Positions 7,361 to 15,854 of a stretch of DNA of 35,603 nucleotides are shown here, piece by piece (within the stretch, counting starts at the first letter, position 1; each line of letters starts with the position of its first letter). The stretch covers positions 1 through 35,603 of the forward strand of contig CAKPZC010000017.1 in NCBI GenBank assembly GCA_934203355.1, given 5' to 3'. The notes under the pieces are model-generated. The model saw nothing but the letters and a program-made list of their open reading frames with translations, did not search any database and was not told the DNA's origin. The position numbers were made by a program, and so were the translations under genes. The stretch comes from an uncultured Prevotella sp. Lineage in GTDB: Bacteria > Bacteroidota > Bacteroidia > Bacteroidales > Bacteroidaceae.

Positions 7361-7402
7361 TTCATGGCAGATAGACTGCAAAATGTCGCAATCTGCCATG
7401 AA
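7361..7402. repeat. 12-bp perfect inverted repeat after menB
   Basis: TTCATGGCAGAT (7361-7372) and ATCTGCCATGAA (7391-7402) are perfectly complementary with an 18-base loop. The right arm is also the start of the 81-bp element copy at 7390. No T-tract follows directly, so it may belong to the repeat rather than be a terminator. Confidence 0.6.
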
Positions 7403-7470
7403 TCTGCCAGCCATTAAGTAGGTGAAACACAGTTTGTTGCAAGCTTTATGTCACTTATGTCACTTTTTTT
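7390..7470 (+). repeat. 81-bp dispersed intergenic element, copy 2
   Basis: Ungapped match to the minus strand of 1663-1743 (about 59 of 81 positions). It starts with AATCTGCCATGAATCTGCC and ends in seven T. It sits between menB and the terminator and contains no ORF. Unlike copy 1 it lacks the GTTAAATG/CATTTAAC inner palindrome. Confidence 0.6.
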
Positions 7471-7480
7471 AAGAAAAACA

Positions 7481-7529
7481 AAAAAACTCGTAGCACGTTA
7501 AAAATAAGAACGAGCTACGAGTTTTTTTT
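7481..7529. terminator. bidirectional terminator between menB and glucokinase
   Basis: ACTCGTAGC (7486-7494) pairs with GCTACGAGT (7514-7522). An inner CGTT/AACG pairing follows one mismatch. A-runs before and T-runs after make it functional on either strand. It separates the convergent men block (+) and glucokinase (-). Confidence 0.85.
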
Positions 7530-7577
7530 GTTTTCGTATCCTTACAACCAATTAGTTAGGTTATAAAATGTGGTTGT

Positions 7578-8558
7578 TTAGTCCTGGATGTCCCATCCCA
7601 CAGCCGAAGCACCGAGAACGGCAGCCGACGAACCGTCGAGACCAGAAACGAGGAACTTAGCCTTGCCCTTGTATATCTTGAGCACAGTCTCGTCGTAAGC
7701 CTTCTTGATAGGATTCATGATGAGGTCGCCAGCCTTTGTCAAGCCACCGAAGAAGATGAATGCTTCGGGAGAAGAGAAAGCTGCGAAATTGGCGCATGAC
7801 TCGCCGAGCAGACGGCCAGTGAACTCATAAATCTCGTGAGCCAGTTTGTCGCCCTTGCCAGCAGCCATAGCTACGTCGTAGGAAGTGATGGTCTGTGGGT
7901 CAAGCTCGCGGAGCAATGAAGGCTCGTCGCTGTTGGCGAGGAACTCGCGTGCAGAGCGTGCCACACCAGTTGCAGAGCAGTAGGTCTCCAAGCATCCGCA
8001 GCGACCGCATCCGCAAGTACGTCCGTTCTCCTTAACGATGACGTGTCCAAGCTCGCCAGCGAAACCGTCGCTACCGTAAACCAGCTGACCGTTAACCACG
8101 ATGCCAGAGCCTACGCCAGTGCCGAGAGTGATAACGATGAAGTTTTTCATGCCGCGTGCAACACCGTAGGTCATCTCGCCGATAGCAGCAGCGTTGGCAT
8201 CGTTGGTAAGTGCAACGGGGATGCCGAGTTTTTCTGAGAACATCTTTGCCAAAGGCACAACACCATTGCGACCCCACTCCAAGTTGGGAGCGAACTCCAC
8301 AGTTCCGTTATAGTAGTTGCCGTTAGGAGCACCGATGCCCATAGCCTTGATTTTCTCTATGCCGCCCACCTGGTCGATGATGATTTGTAGAGCCTCGCAA
8401 GATGCGTCTACATAGGTCTGTGCGTCCTCGCCATAACCCTGTGTCTTGATGGCTGTTGTAGCCTTGATGTCGCCACGGCTGTCAACAATACCAAATACTG
8501 AGTTTGTACCGCCGAGGTCCAAACCTATTACATACGGTTTCAATGATTCTTCTGTCAT
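7578..8558 (-). CDS. glk: ROK-family glucokinase
   Basis: Phosphorylates glucose to glucose-6-phosphate with ATP in the cytoplasm. The 326-residue protein begins with the phosphate-binding DLGGTNSVFGIVD, has the catalytic Asp in LTNDANAAAIGE and a second glycine-rich motif VITLGTGVGSGIV. It carries the ROK zinc site: His in GELGHVIV plus the cysteine cluster CGCGRCGCLETYCSATG. No N-terminal helix-turn-helix is present, so it is a kinase rather than a NagC/XylR-type repressor. It is transcribed alone from its own promoter, and the sugar specificity is inferred from the family (N-acetyl sugars remain possible). Confidence 0.87.
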   Translation of the reverse strand: MTEESLKPYVIGLDLGGTNSVFGIVDSRGDIKATTAIKTQGYGEDAQTYVDASCEALQIIIDQVGGIEKIKAMGIGAPNGNYYNGTVEFAPNLEWGRNGVVPLAKMFSEKLGIPVALTNDANAAAIGEMTYGVARGMKNFIVITLGTGVGSGIVVNGQLVYGSDGFAGELGHVIVKENGRTCGCGRCGCLETYCSATGVARSAREFLANSDEPSLLRELDPQTITSYDVAMAAGKGDKLAHEIYEFTGRLLGESCANFAAFSSPEAFIFFGGLTKAGDLIMNPIKKAYDETVLKIYKGKAKFLVSGLDGSSAAVLGASAVGWDIQD

Positions 8559-8687
8559 GATTTGTAGTTTTATTTTTGTAAATTAATAGTAAAAGACAAC
8601 TTGTCGGGATATGTGGAGCTGGTAAAGGTAAATTATTGTTTATCATGTTTCGATACAGTCAACTCCCATACAGCCCGAGTTTCAAGG

Positions 8688-8719
8688 CAAAGGTATTAAA
8701 AATGTTGTAATCGGACAAA
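8688..8719 (-). promoter_or_regulatory. glucokinase promoter
   Basis: On the minus strand TTTG (complement of 8716-8719), a 20-base spacer and TACCTTTG (complement of 8688-8695) form a near-consensus Bacteroidales promoter. The leader to the ATG at 8558 would be about 125 nt. Confidence 0.78.
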
Positions 8720-8734
8720 GTTTTAAGGATAAAA

Positions 8735-8766
8735 TTTGTCTATATCGCATAAAATTTGCAATTTTG
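8735..8766 (+). promoter_or_regulatory. promoter of the LysE-type exporter
   Basis: TTTG at 8735-8738, a 20-base spacer and CAATTTTG at 8759-8766 (C for the usual T at the first -7 position). The predicted start is only about 5-6 nt before the ATG at 8775, so the mRNA may be almost leaderless. Confidence 0.6.
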
Positions 8767-8774
8767 CACTCGTT

Positions 8775-9446
8775 ATGCAGTTACCAATTCAATTAGATAT
8801 TTTAGACTTCGTATTCAAAGGAATACTTATCGGCATCATGGCATCGGCTCCGATGGGACCAGTGGGGGTGCTTTGCATACAACGCACGCTTAACAAGGGT
8901 CGCTGGTATGGGTTTATCACTGGCATAGGCGCTTGTGTGAGCGACATCATATATGCGCTATTTACAGGCTTCGGCATGAGTTTCGTCATGGACTTTGTAG
9001 GCAATGAGCGCAATCGCTTCTTGCTTCAGATTAGTGGCAGTGTGGTTTTGTTGCTCTTCGGCATATATTGTTATAGGTCGAACCCCACTAAGAATATACA
9101 TAAGAGTACGAAAAACCAGAAAGGCACGCTCGTGCACAATGGTGTGACGGCATTCCTTGTAACGCTGTCCAATCCGCTCATCATCTTTCTCTTCATCTTT
9201 CTCTTCGCCCAGTTTGCCTTTGTGGTACCCAAACGTCCGTTGGAGATGTCGGTTGGCTATGCGAGTGTAGTGGGAGGAGCATTGCTGTGGTGGTTTGGAT
9301 TGACCTGGCTCATTGATAAGGTGCGTGGCAAATTTGACAAAAACGGCATTCTGCTCATCAACCGTGTGGTGGGATGTATCGTGGTGATTTTCTCGGTAAT
9401 CATGCTGTTGGGAACAGTGTTCAATCTTTATACACTTCCATATTAA
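8775..9446 (+). CDS. LysE/RhtB-type amino-acid exporter
   Basis: A 223-residue inner-membrane protein with about six hydrophobic segments. The first carries the family motif FKGILIGIMASAPMGPVGVLCIQ, here cited as IMASAPMGPVG at about residues 20-30. A second follows at YGFITGIGACVSDIIY, the next at LQISGSVVLLLFGIY, and the later ones include the VTLSNPLIIFLFIFLFAQ segment with its Asn-Pro. These features fit LysE-family translocators that export amino acids or other small metabolites; the substrate cannot be read from sequence. A TTG at 8736 is in frame but coincides with the -33 box, so the ATG at 8775 is preferred. A strong hairpin follows the gene. Confidence 0.8.
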   Translation: MQLPIQLDILDFVFKGILIGIMASAPMGPVGVLCIQRTLNKGRWYGFITGIGACVSDIIYALFTGFGMSFVMDFVGNERNRFLLQISGSVVLLLFGIYCYRSNPTKNIHKSTKNQKGTLVHNGVTAFLVTLSNPLIIFLFIFLFAQFAFVVPKRPLEMSVGYASVVGGALLWWFGLTWLIDKVRGKFDKNGILLINRVVGCIVVIFSVIMLLGTVFNLYTLPY

Positions 9447-9476
9447 TAAGCAAATGTATTATTAAAAAATATGGAG

Positions 9477-9529
9477 AAATGGAAATATTGAAAGTCTTAG
9501 GCTTGCAAGCTGCTTCAATATTTCCATTT
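9477..9529. terminator. hairpin terminator after the LysE-type gene
   Basis: AAATGGAAATATTGAA (9477-9492) pairs perfectly over 16 bp with TTCAATATTTCCATTT (9514-9529), and the loop contains a further GCTTGCAAGC palindrome. A short T-run follows. Confidence 0.75.
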
Positions 9530-9561
9530 TTCAATGTCTAAATCTTTTCAACATCAACATA

Positions 9562-10122
9562 ATGTTCATAGCTCAAGAATTACGCAAGAAGAGCACAGCT
9601 GAATACGTGCTCTATATGTGGCAGGTGGAGGACATCATTCGCGCCTATGGCTGCCAACTGTCAAGAATAAAAAATGAATATATAGCGCGCTTCGCCGACT
9701 ACACCGACGAGCAGCGCGAGGAGATGGTCGACTGGTATGGCGACCTCATCACGATGATGAACTCGGAGGGTAAGCGCGAGAAGGGCCATCTGACAATCAA
9801 CCAGATTGTGGTGCAGGACATGAACGATTTGCACAACCAGCTGTTGCAAAGCACACGCTTCCCGTTCTACAACTCCGAGTATTATAAGGTGTTGCCATTT
9901 ATAGTGGAGCTGCGCAACCGCGGCGACAAGGACGTGAACGAGATAGAGACATGTCTGAATGCTCTCTATGGCACAATGATGCTGCGCCTTCAGAACAAGA
10001 AACTAAGTCCCGACACCGAGCACGCCATAAAGGAAATATCTACTTTCCTTGGTATGCTCAGCGACTATTATATAAAGGACAAGAACGAGGGACTGAAGTT
10101 TGACGACGACGAGGAAATGTAA
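9562..10122 (+). CDS. DUF4924 family protein
   Basis: A 186-residue soluble, mostly helical protein with no signal peptide. The opening MFIAQELRKKSTAEYVLYMW matches DUF4924 proteins, which I know only as conserved Bacteroidota proteins without assigned function. Other visible features are EEMVDWYGDLITMM, a central HLTINQIVVQDMNDLHNQLL and an acidic tail ending DDDEEM. It is transcribed between the LysE-type terminator and the prfC promoter, so it is probably a single-gene unit, although no clear promoter box was found before it. Confidence 0.75.
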   Translation: MFIAQELRKKSTAEYVLYMWQVEDIIRAYGCQLSRIKNEYIARFADYTDEQREEMVDWYGDLITMMNSEGKREKGHLTINQIVVQDMNDLHNQLLQSTRFPFYNSEYYKVLPFIVELRNRGDKDVNEIETCLNALYGTMMLRLQNKKLSPDTEHAIKEISTFLGMLSDYYIKDKNEGLKFDDDEEM

Positions 10123-10148
10123 ACACGCCCATTTAGGAGAATCCATTC

Positions 10149-10179
10149 TTTGTCATTTGCTTAATTTTCAGTAACTTTG
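10149..10179 (+). promoter_or_regulatory. prfC promoter
   Basis: TTTG at 10149-10152, a 19-base spacer, TAACTTTG at 10172-10179. The expected start near 10183 leaves a leader of about 17 nt before the ATG at 10200. Confidence 0.75.
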
Positions 10180-10199
10180 CACCCTCAAAACAGAATATT

Positions 10200-11768
10200 A
10201 TGAATCAAGAAATAGAACGCAGGCGAACCTTCGCCATTATATCTCACCCTGACGCCGGTAAGACAACGCTCACCGAGAAGTTCCTTCTCTTTGGTGGACA
10301 GATTCAGGTGGCAGGTGCAGTAAAGAACAACAAGATACGCAAGACTGCCACATCCGACTGGATGGAGATTGAGAAGCAGCGTGGTATCTCAGTGTCAACA
10401 TCAGTAATGGAGTTCGACTACGAGGGTTATAAAATCAATATCCTCGACACCCCGGGTCACCAAGACTTCTGCGAGGATACCTATCGCACACTGACTGCTG
10501 TAGACTCTGCCATCATCGTGGTAGACGGCGCGAAGGGTGTGGAGACCCAGACACGCAAGCTCATGGAGGTGTGCCGTATGCGCAACACTCCGGTGATTAT
10601 CTTTATCAACAAGATGGACCGCGAGGGTCGCGACCCGTTCGACTTGTTGGACGAGCTTGAGGAAGAGCTCAAGATAAATGTGCGCCCGTTGTCGTGGCCT
10701 ATCAACATCGGTGTCAAGTTCAAGGGTGTGTATAATATCTACGAGAACAAGCTCGACCTTTTCAAGCCCGACAAGCAGCGAGTGACTGAGAAGGTGGAGG
10801 TGGATATCAACTCTGAGGAATTGGAGGCGCATATTGGCGACCAGGATGCGCAGCAATTGCGCGACGATGTGGAGTTGATAGATGGCGTGTATCCCGAATT
10901 CGACGTAGAGACTTATCGTTCTGCCGAGGTGGCTCCAGTGTTCTTCGGTTCGGCACTCAACAACTTCGGTGTGCAGGAACTCCTGAATTGTTTTGTGAAG
11001 ATAGCCCCGTCGCCGAAGCCTACAAAGGCAGAGGAGCGCGAGGTGCAGCCCGAAGAGAACAAGTTCACAGGCTTCATCTTCAAGATTACGGCTAATATCG
11101 ACCCCAACCACCGCTCTTGTATTGCCTTCTGCAAGGTGTGCAGTGGCAAGTTCGAGCGCAACAAGCCTTATTTGCATGTGCGTCAGGGCAAGACCCTGAG
11201 ATTCTCGTCGCCCACACAGTTTATGGCTCAGCGCAAGAGCACCATCGACGAGGCATGGCCTGGCGACATCGTCGGTCTTCCCGACAACGGCATCTTCAAG
11301 ATTGGCGACACATTGACAGAGGGAGAGAAGCTCCACTTCCGCGGATTGCCTTCGTTCTCGCCAGAGATGTTCAAATATATTGAAAACGACGACCCAATGA
11401 AGTCGAAGCAATTGGAGAAAGGTATCAACCAGCTTATGGACGAGGGTGTGGCACAGTTGTTTGTCAACCAGTTTAATGGCCGCAAGATTATAGGCACGGT
11501 AGGTCAGTTGCAGTTTGAGGTTATTCAGTATCGTCTGGAGAATGAGTACAACGCGAAATGCCGTTGGGAACCGGTTCATCTGCACAAGGCGTGCTGGATA
11601 GAGAGCGACGACCCCGAGGAACTCGACCAGTTTAAGAAGCGCAAGTATCAGTATATGGCAAAGGACCGCGACGGACGCGACGTGTTCCTTGCCGACTCAG
11701 GCTATGTGCTGTCGATGGCTCAACAGGACTTCAAGCACATCAAGTTCCACTTCACCAGTGAGTTTTAG
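10200..11768 (+). CDS. prfC: peptide chain release factor 3
   Basis: GTPase that removes class I release factors from the ribosome after termination. At 522 residues it is of usual RF3 length. GTPase motifs are clear: P-loop SHPDAGKTT, the switch I region with [23 protein letters not shown] and a GSAL segment for the fifth motif. The C-terminal part has the RF3-specific [23 protein letters not shown] and a [17 protein letters not shown] segment. It is transcribed from its own promoter and ends in a shared terminator with the converging trp operon. Confidence 0.95.
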   Translation: MNQEIERRRTFAIISHPDAGKTTLTEKFLLFGGQIQVAGAVKNNKIRKTATSDWMEIEKQRGISVSTSVMEFDYEGYKINILDTPGHQDFCEDTYRTLTAVDSAIIVVDGAKGVETQTRKLMEVCRMRNTPVIIFINKMDREGRDPFDLLDELEEELKINVRPLSWPINIGVKFKGVYNIYENKLDLFKPDKQRVTEKVEVDINSEELEAHIGDQDAQQLRDDVELIDGVYPEFDVETYRSAEVAPVFFGSALNNFGVQELLNCFVKIAPSPKPTKAEEREVQPEENKFTGFIFKITANIDPNHRSCIAFCKVCSGKFERNKPYLHVRQGKTLRFSSPTQFMAQRKSTIDEAWPGDIVGLPDNGIFKIGDTLTEGEKLHFRGLPSFSPEMFKYIENDDPMKSKQLEKGINQLMDEGVAQLFVNQFNGRKIIGTVGQLQFEVIQYRLENEYNAKCRWEPVHLHKACWIESDDPEELDQFKKRKYQYMAKDRDGRDVFLADSGYVLSMAQQDFKHIKFHFTSEF

Positions 11769-11770
11769 TC

Positions 11771-11829
11771 AGTCAGCATACCAAAAGAGGCTATGGCAAA
11801 ACGCCATAGCCTCTTTTGGTATGCTGACT
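11771..11829. terminator. bidirectional terminator between prfC and trpG
   Basis: A perfect 27-bp stem, 11771-11797 with 11803-11829, closes a 5-base loop (AAAAC). Its inner part carries AAAAGAGG/CCTCTTTT. It starts 2 bp after the prfC stop and ends 3 bp before the trpG stop, so it ends transcripts from both sides. Confidence 0.9.
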
Positions 11830-11832
11830 TTG

Positions 11833-12399
11833 TTATTGTCCTTTCAAGAAGTTGCCTACAATAGTGTGTCCCTCGGGTGTCAGAACACTCTCGGGATGGA
11901 ATTGTATTCCGTGTATGTCGTGTGACTTATGTCGTAGTGCCATTATTTCGCCATCGTCCGACATTGCTGTCACTTCGAGGCAATCGGGCAGCGAGTCCTT
12001 AGCCACCACCCAACTGTGGTAGCGTCCCATTTTCACTCTTTCGGGCAGACCGTTGAACAGATAGTCGTTGCCGAATTGTGTGCCTTCGGTCTGAATGCCG
12101 TGATACACATCCTTCAAGTTTTCGATTCTTGCCCCAAACACTTCGCCTATGGCTTGATGGCCGAGACATACGCCAAGGATGGGTTTGCGTCCTGCGTAGG
12201 TGCGTATAACGTCGAGCAATAGTCCAGCTTCAGACGGTATGCCAGGTCCAGGACTAAGTATAATCTTGTCGTATTGTTCAAGGTCGCTCATTTTGAACAT
12301 GTCGTTTCTCACCACCGTCACCTCGGCATGAAGTTCCTTCAGCAGGTGGGCGAGATTGTAGGTGAATGAGTCGTAGTTGTCGATAATTACTATTTTCAT
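11833..12399 (-). CDS. trpG: anthranilate synthase component II (glutamine amidotransferase)
   Basis: Supplies ammonia from glutamine to TrpE for anthranilate synthesis. The 188-residue class I amidotransferase begins MKIVIIDNYDSFTYNL, has the oxyanion strand ILSPGPGIPSEAG, the nucleophile Cys in ILGVCLGHQAIGE, and the His-Glu pair in GIQFHPESVLTPEG. It is the last gene of the trp operon, 16 bp after trpE, and ends at the shared terminator. It might also serve PabB, but the adjacency to trpE makes tryptophan its main role. Confidence 0.93.
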   Translation of the reverse strand: MKIVIIDNYDSFTYNLAHLLKELHAEVTVVRNDMFKMSDLEQYDKIILSPGPGIPSEAGLLLDVIRTYAGRKPILGVCLGHQAIGEVFGARIENLKDVYHGIQTEGTQFGNDYLFNGLPERVKMGRYHSWVVAKDSLPDCLEVTAMSDDGEIMALRHKSHDIHGIQFHPESVLTPEGHTIVGNFLKGQ

Positions 12400-12415
12400 C
12401 GTATGTTGTTTTAGT

Positions 12416-13819
12416 TTACATCTTCTCGGCTTCGGCTATTGCCTTGCGCAGTGCTCCAAGCTTGTTGTTCACTTCCTGTAGCTCATACTCCACATTGCTC
12501 TTTGCCACAATGCCGCCACCAGCCTGAAACCATAGTTCTCCGCCACGGCTCACGAATGTGCGTATGGTGATGGCTTGGTTGAGGTTGCCGTTCATTCCTA
12601 TGAAGCCCACGCATCCGCCGTAGGCACCCCGGTTGTGAGGCTCAAGTTGGGATATTATCTGCATGGCTCTCACCTTTGGTGCTCCCGACAGAGTTCCGGC
12701 AGGGAAGGTGTCGATGAATGCCTTTATAGGGTCGGCTCCATTGTCGAGCAGTCCGCCCACGCGGCTCACGAGATGCACCACATGCGAATAGTATTGCAGG
12801 TCTTTGTAGAAGTCGACCTTTACATTGTGGCAGTTGCGCGAGAGGTCGTTGCGTGCTAGGTCCACGAGCATCACATGTTCGGCGTTCTCCTTAGGGTCGT
12901 TGCGCAGAAATTCTGCTGCTCGACGGTCGGCATCGGCATCTCCAGTGCGTCGTGTTGTGCCCGCTATTGGGTCGATGAATGCCTTGCCGTTCTCAATGCG
13001 GCAGTGGGTTTCGGGCGACGAACCGAAGATGCGGAATCCACCGAAGTCGAAATAGAACAGGTATGGACTTGGGTTGATGCTCCTCAGTGCACGGTAGAGT
13101 TTGAAGTCGTCGCCCTCGTAGTGTTGCACAAATCGCCGAGAGAGCACCACCTGAAACACGTCGCCGCGAAGACAGTGCTGAATGCCGCGCCGTATGTTGT
13201 CACGGTGCTCGTCGTCGCTTAGTGGCGAGGAGCATTCGCCTATAGAGCGAAATCCGAAGTCCTGTTCCGAGGGTGAGTTGATAGACCGCACTATGTCGGC
13301 AATCACCTTTTCGCCGCCAAGCGTTATCAGTTTCAGTTGGCTGTTGAAGTGGTCGAACACGATGATGTCCCTATACATTATATATAATATGTCGGGTGCG
13401 TCGTTTTCTTCTTTAGTCTCGTCCTTCACGTTGATATGTTCAAAATATCGCACTGCGTTGAAGGTTGTATATCCGAACAGTCCGTAAGTGTCGGCGTCGT
13501 CGCCCTGGATGTTGAATAGTTTTATGAATGTGTTGATGGCTTTGTCGCATGTGTATTCGTCGTCGACGACATGCTGTAGCACAGTGCCATCGGGCAGCTT
13601 CATTGTTGCCACGCCATGTCCAATGGCTATGCTTCCGATAGGATGTATGCCAATGAAGGAGTGGCTGTTCTGTCGGTCGTGATAGTCGGAGCATTCCATC
13701 AGTGCGCTTTGCACCCCCTTGTAGCGCAGTCGCATATAAAGCGACACGGGAGTGTATAGGTCGGCGAGCAAAGATTGTGCCGTAGTATTATAAGTGTATT
13801 TTAATTTAGAAGTTTCCAT
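12416..13819 (-). CDS. trpE: anthranilate synthase component I
   Basis: Makes anthranilate from chorismate and ammonia. The 467-residue protein has an N-terminal regulatory part (SLYMRLR, ALMECSDYH at the place of the LLES tryptophan-binding motif) and a C-terminal chorismate domain with FQVVLSRRF, FGSSPETH, PIAGTTRRTG, LARNDLSRN, TFPAGTLSGAPKVRAMQI and QAGGGIVAKS. A longer frame opens at 13873 inside trpB, but the ATG at 13819 (METSKLKYTYN) is the better start. It overlaps the end of trpB by 14 bp, implying translational coupling. The window's other chorismate enzyme (3606-4694) is MenF. Confidence 0.93.
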   Translation of the reverse strand: METSKLKYTYNTTAQSLLADLYTPVSLYMRLRYKGVQSALMECSDYHDRQNSHSFIGIHPIGSIAIGHGVATMKLPDGTVLQHVVDDEYTCDKAINTFIKLFNIQGDDADTYGLFGYTTFNAVRYFEHINVKDETKEENDAPDILYIMYRDIIVFDHFNSQLKLITLGGEKVIADIVRSINSPSEQDFGFRSIGECSSPLSDDEHRDNIRRGIQHCLRGDVFQVVLSRRFVQHYEGDDFKLYRALRSINPSPYLFYFDFGGFRIFGSSPETHCRIENGKAFIDPIAGTTRRTGDADADRRAAEFLRNDPKENAEHVMLVDLARNDLSRNCHNVKVDFYKDLQYYSHVVHLVSRVGGLLDNGADPIKAFIDTFPAGTLSGAPKVRAMQIISQLEPHNRGAYGGCVGFIGMNGNLNQAITIRTFVSRGGELWFQAGGGIVAKSNVEYELQEVNNKLGALRKAIAEAEKM

Positions 13820-15017
13820 ATTCACCTGCCATTTTTTTATTGTTGAGATAAGTTTCCACGTCTTTGTCGCCACGTCCGCTTACGGTAAGCACCACCACGT
13901 CGTCGTTTTTGAACCTCATGTGTTGTAGTGCGGCAATGGCGTGAGCCGACTCGATGGCTGGTATGATGCCCTCCATTCGTGTCAGTTCGTAGCCACCTCT
14001 TATCGCTTCGTTGTCTTTTATGGCTAATACCTTCACCCGTCCTTGTTCGGCGAGGTTGGCGTGCATAGGTCCGATGCCTGGATAGTCGAGTCCGGCACTG
14101 ATAGTGAATGCCTCCTTAATTTGTCCGTCGTCGGTTTGCATGACGAGTGTTCGTGCTCCGTGCAGTATGCCCTCCGAACCACAATGGATTGTGGCAGCAG
14201 TATGATTGGTGTCAGTGCCATATCCAGCAGCCTCGGCAAGCACAATTTTCACCTTCTCGTTGTCGACGTAGTGATATATTGTTCCGGCAGCATTGCTTCC
14301 GCCGCCAATACAAGCAATGAGATAGTCGGGATAGTCGCGTCCAATCTTTTCTTTGAGTTGCCATTTCAGTTCCTCCGAGATAATGCTCTGCATGCGTGCC
14401 ACGATGTCGGGGTAGGGGTGTGGTCCCATTGTAGAACCAACGATATAAAAGGTGTCCTTCGGGTGGCAACACCAGTCGCGTATTGCTTCGGAGCAAGCGT
14501 CGCTCAATGTCATGTTGCCTGTGGTCACGGGGTGCACCTTTGCGCCGAGCATACGCATACGTTCCACGTTGGTGTGTTGGCGCTGTACGTCGGTTTTGCC
14601 CATGAATATCTCGCACTTCATGTCCATCAGCGCGCATACCGTGGCAGTAGCCACTCCGTGTTGTCCGGCTCCAGTCTCGGCAATAATGCGTGTCTTGCCC
14701 ATTTTTTTTGCCATAAGAATCTGTCCTATGGTGTTGTTAATCTTGTGGGCGCCGGTGTGGTTGAGGTCCTCGCGCTTCAGATACAGTTGGCAACCGTATT
14801 TCTGGCTTAGGCGCCGTGCGTAGTATAATGGCGATGGTCTGCCCACATAGTCGCGCAATAGTGAGCGATATTCGGTCTTGAACTCCTCGCTCTCGATGAT
14901 TGGCAGATAAGCCTCCTGTAGGTCGGTGACACACTTGTATAATATCTCGGGGACGTAGGCACCGCCGAAACGTCCGTAAAAGCCATTTGTGGGTGTTGAC
15001 TGGTATTTGTTGGTCAT
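13806..15017 (-). CDS. trpB: tryptophan synthase beta chain
   Basis: PLP enzyme that condenses indole with serine. At 403 residues it is of standard length. The PLP lysine lies in NHTGAHKINN, followed by AETGAGQHGVATA. The phosphate-binding loop is CIGGGSNAAG, and the monovalent-cation/COMM region precedes SAGLDYPGIGPMHA. It is the TrpB1 type expected to pair with TrpA, which lies 32 bp upstream in the operon. Its end overlaps trpE. Confidence 0.95.
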   Translation of the reverse strand: MTNKYQSTPTNGFYGRFGGAYVPEILYKCVTDLQEAYLPIIESEEFKTEYRSLLRDYVGRPSPLYYARRLSQKYGCQLYLKREDLNHTGAHKINNTIGQILMAKKMGKTRIIAETGAGQHGVATATVCALMDMKCEIFMGKTDVQRQHTNVERMRMLGAKVHPVTTGNMTLSDACSEAIRDWCCHPKDTFYIVGSTMGPHPYPDIVARMQSIISEELKWQLKEKIGRDYPDYLIACIGGGSNAAGTIYHYVDNEKVKIVLAEAAGYGTDTNHTAATIHCGSEGILHGARTLVMQTDDGQIKEAFTISAGLDYPGIGPMHANLAEQGRVKVLAIKDNEAIRGGYELTRMEGIIPAIESAHAIAALQHMRFKNDDVVVLTVSGRGDKDVETYLNNKKMAGEYGNF

Positions 15018-15049
15018 ATGTTTTGAAATAGATGATGGGATGATAGTGT

Positions 15050-15826
15050 TTATTTTTTTAGATCGTCGAGCAGTTGCTCCATTGCTTCTTTGGGGGTCTG
15101 GGTGGTTTGTAGCAGAGAGACAAACTTGCTGCCTATTATCGCGCCTGCCGCGTTCTGTTGAGCACTTTGCAGAGTTTGGCGGTTGCTTATTCCGAAGCCT
15201 ATCATGCGTGGGTTGCGCAGGTGCATGTCGTTGATGCGTCGGAAATAAGCCTGTTTGGCGTCGTCGAAACTTTGTTGTGCTCCGGTGATGCTCGCCGAAC
15301 TAACCATATAGATGAATCCGTCGGTGTGCTCGTCGATGAAGCGTATGCGCTCTTCTGTTGTCTCGGGCGTTATCATCATTATGCAACGCAGGTCGTAGCG
15401 GTCGGCAAGTGGTTTTATCTCGCGCAGATAGTCGTCGAACGGCAGGTCGGGAATGATAAATCCAGCTACTCCGCTCTCAACACAACTCTGGCAGAAACGT
15501 TCATATCCATAGTGCATAACGACGTTTAGATAACCCATCAATACGAGTGGTATGTTCACCTGCTCCTTGATGGTTTTCAGTTGGCTGAAAATGGTGGAGA
15601 GTGTCATGCCATTCTTTAGTGCCACAGTTCCGGCACTCTGTATGACGGGACCATCGGCGAGAGGGTCGCTGAACGGTATCCCCACCTCAATCATGTCGAT
15701 GCCATGGTTTTGGAGTGTGAGTATCACGTCGGCAGTCATGTCCACCCTTGGACAGCCAGCACAGAAATAAAGCGACAAAAGCTTGCGTTCGCCTCGTTCT
15801 GAAAACAATCTGTTTATCTTGTTCAT
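15050..15826 (-). CDS. trpA: tryptophan synthase alpha chain
   Basis: Splits indole-3-glycerol phosphate into indole and glyceraldehyde-3-phosphate, channelling indole to TrpB. The 258-residue TIM barrel shows the catalytic Glu and Asp in MIEVGIPFSDPLADGPVIQ, plus GFIIPDLPFDD, VSSASITGA and IGFGISNRQT near the phosphate site. It lies between trpF (28 bp upstream) and trpB (32 bp downstream). Confidence 0.94.
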   Translation of the reverse strand: MNKINRLFSERGERKLLSLYFCAGCPRVDMTADVILTLQNHGIDMIEVGIPFSDPLADGPVIQSAGTVALKNGMTLSTIFSQLKTIKEQVNIPLVLMGYLNVVMHYGYERFCQSCVESGVAGFIIPDLPFDDYLREIKPLADRYDLRCIMMITPETTEERIRFIDEHTDGFIYMVSSASITGAQQSFDDAKQAYFRRINDMHLRNPRMIGFGISNRQTLQSAQQNAAGAIIGSKFVSLLQTTQTPKEAMEQLLDDLKK

Positions 15827-15854
15827 GTTATTTGTTGCTTGTGTTATTCTTTGG

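Noticed and set aside
7578..8558. ROK-type transcriptional repressor
   Set aside because: There is no N-terminal helix-turn-helix; the protein starts directly with the kinase phosphate-binding loop.
8736..8774. TTG start for the LysE-type gene
   Set aside because: The TTG overlaps the -33 promoter element; the ATG at 8775 is immediately before the first membrane segment.
13820..13873. Earlier start for trpE
   Set aside because: Lies inside trpB coding sequence and adds 18 residues unlike TrpE; ATG at 13819 preferred.
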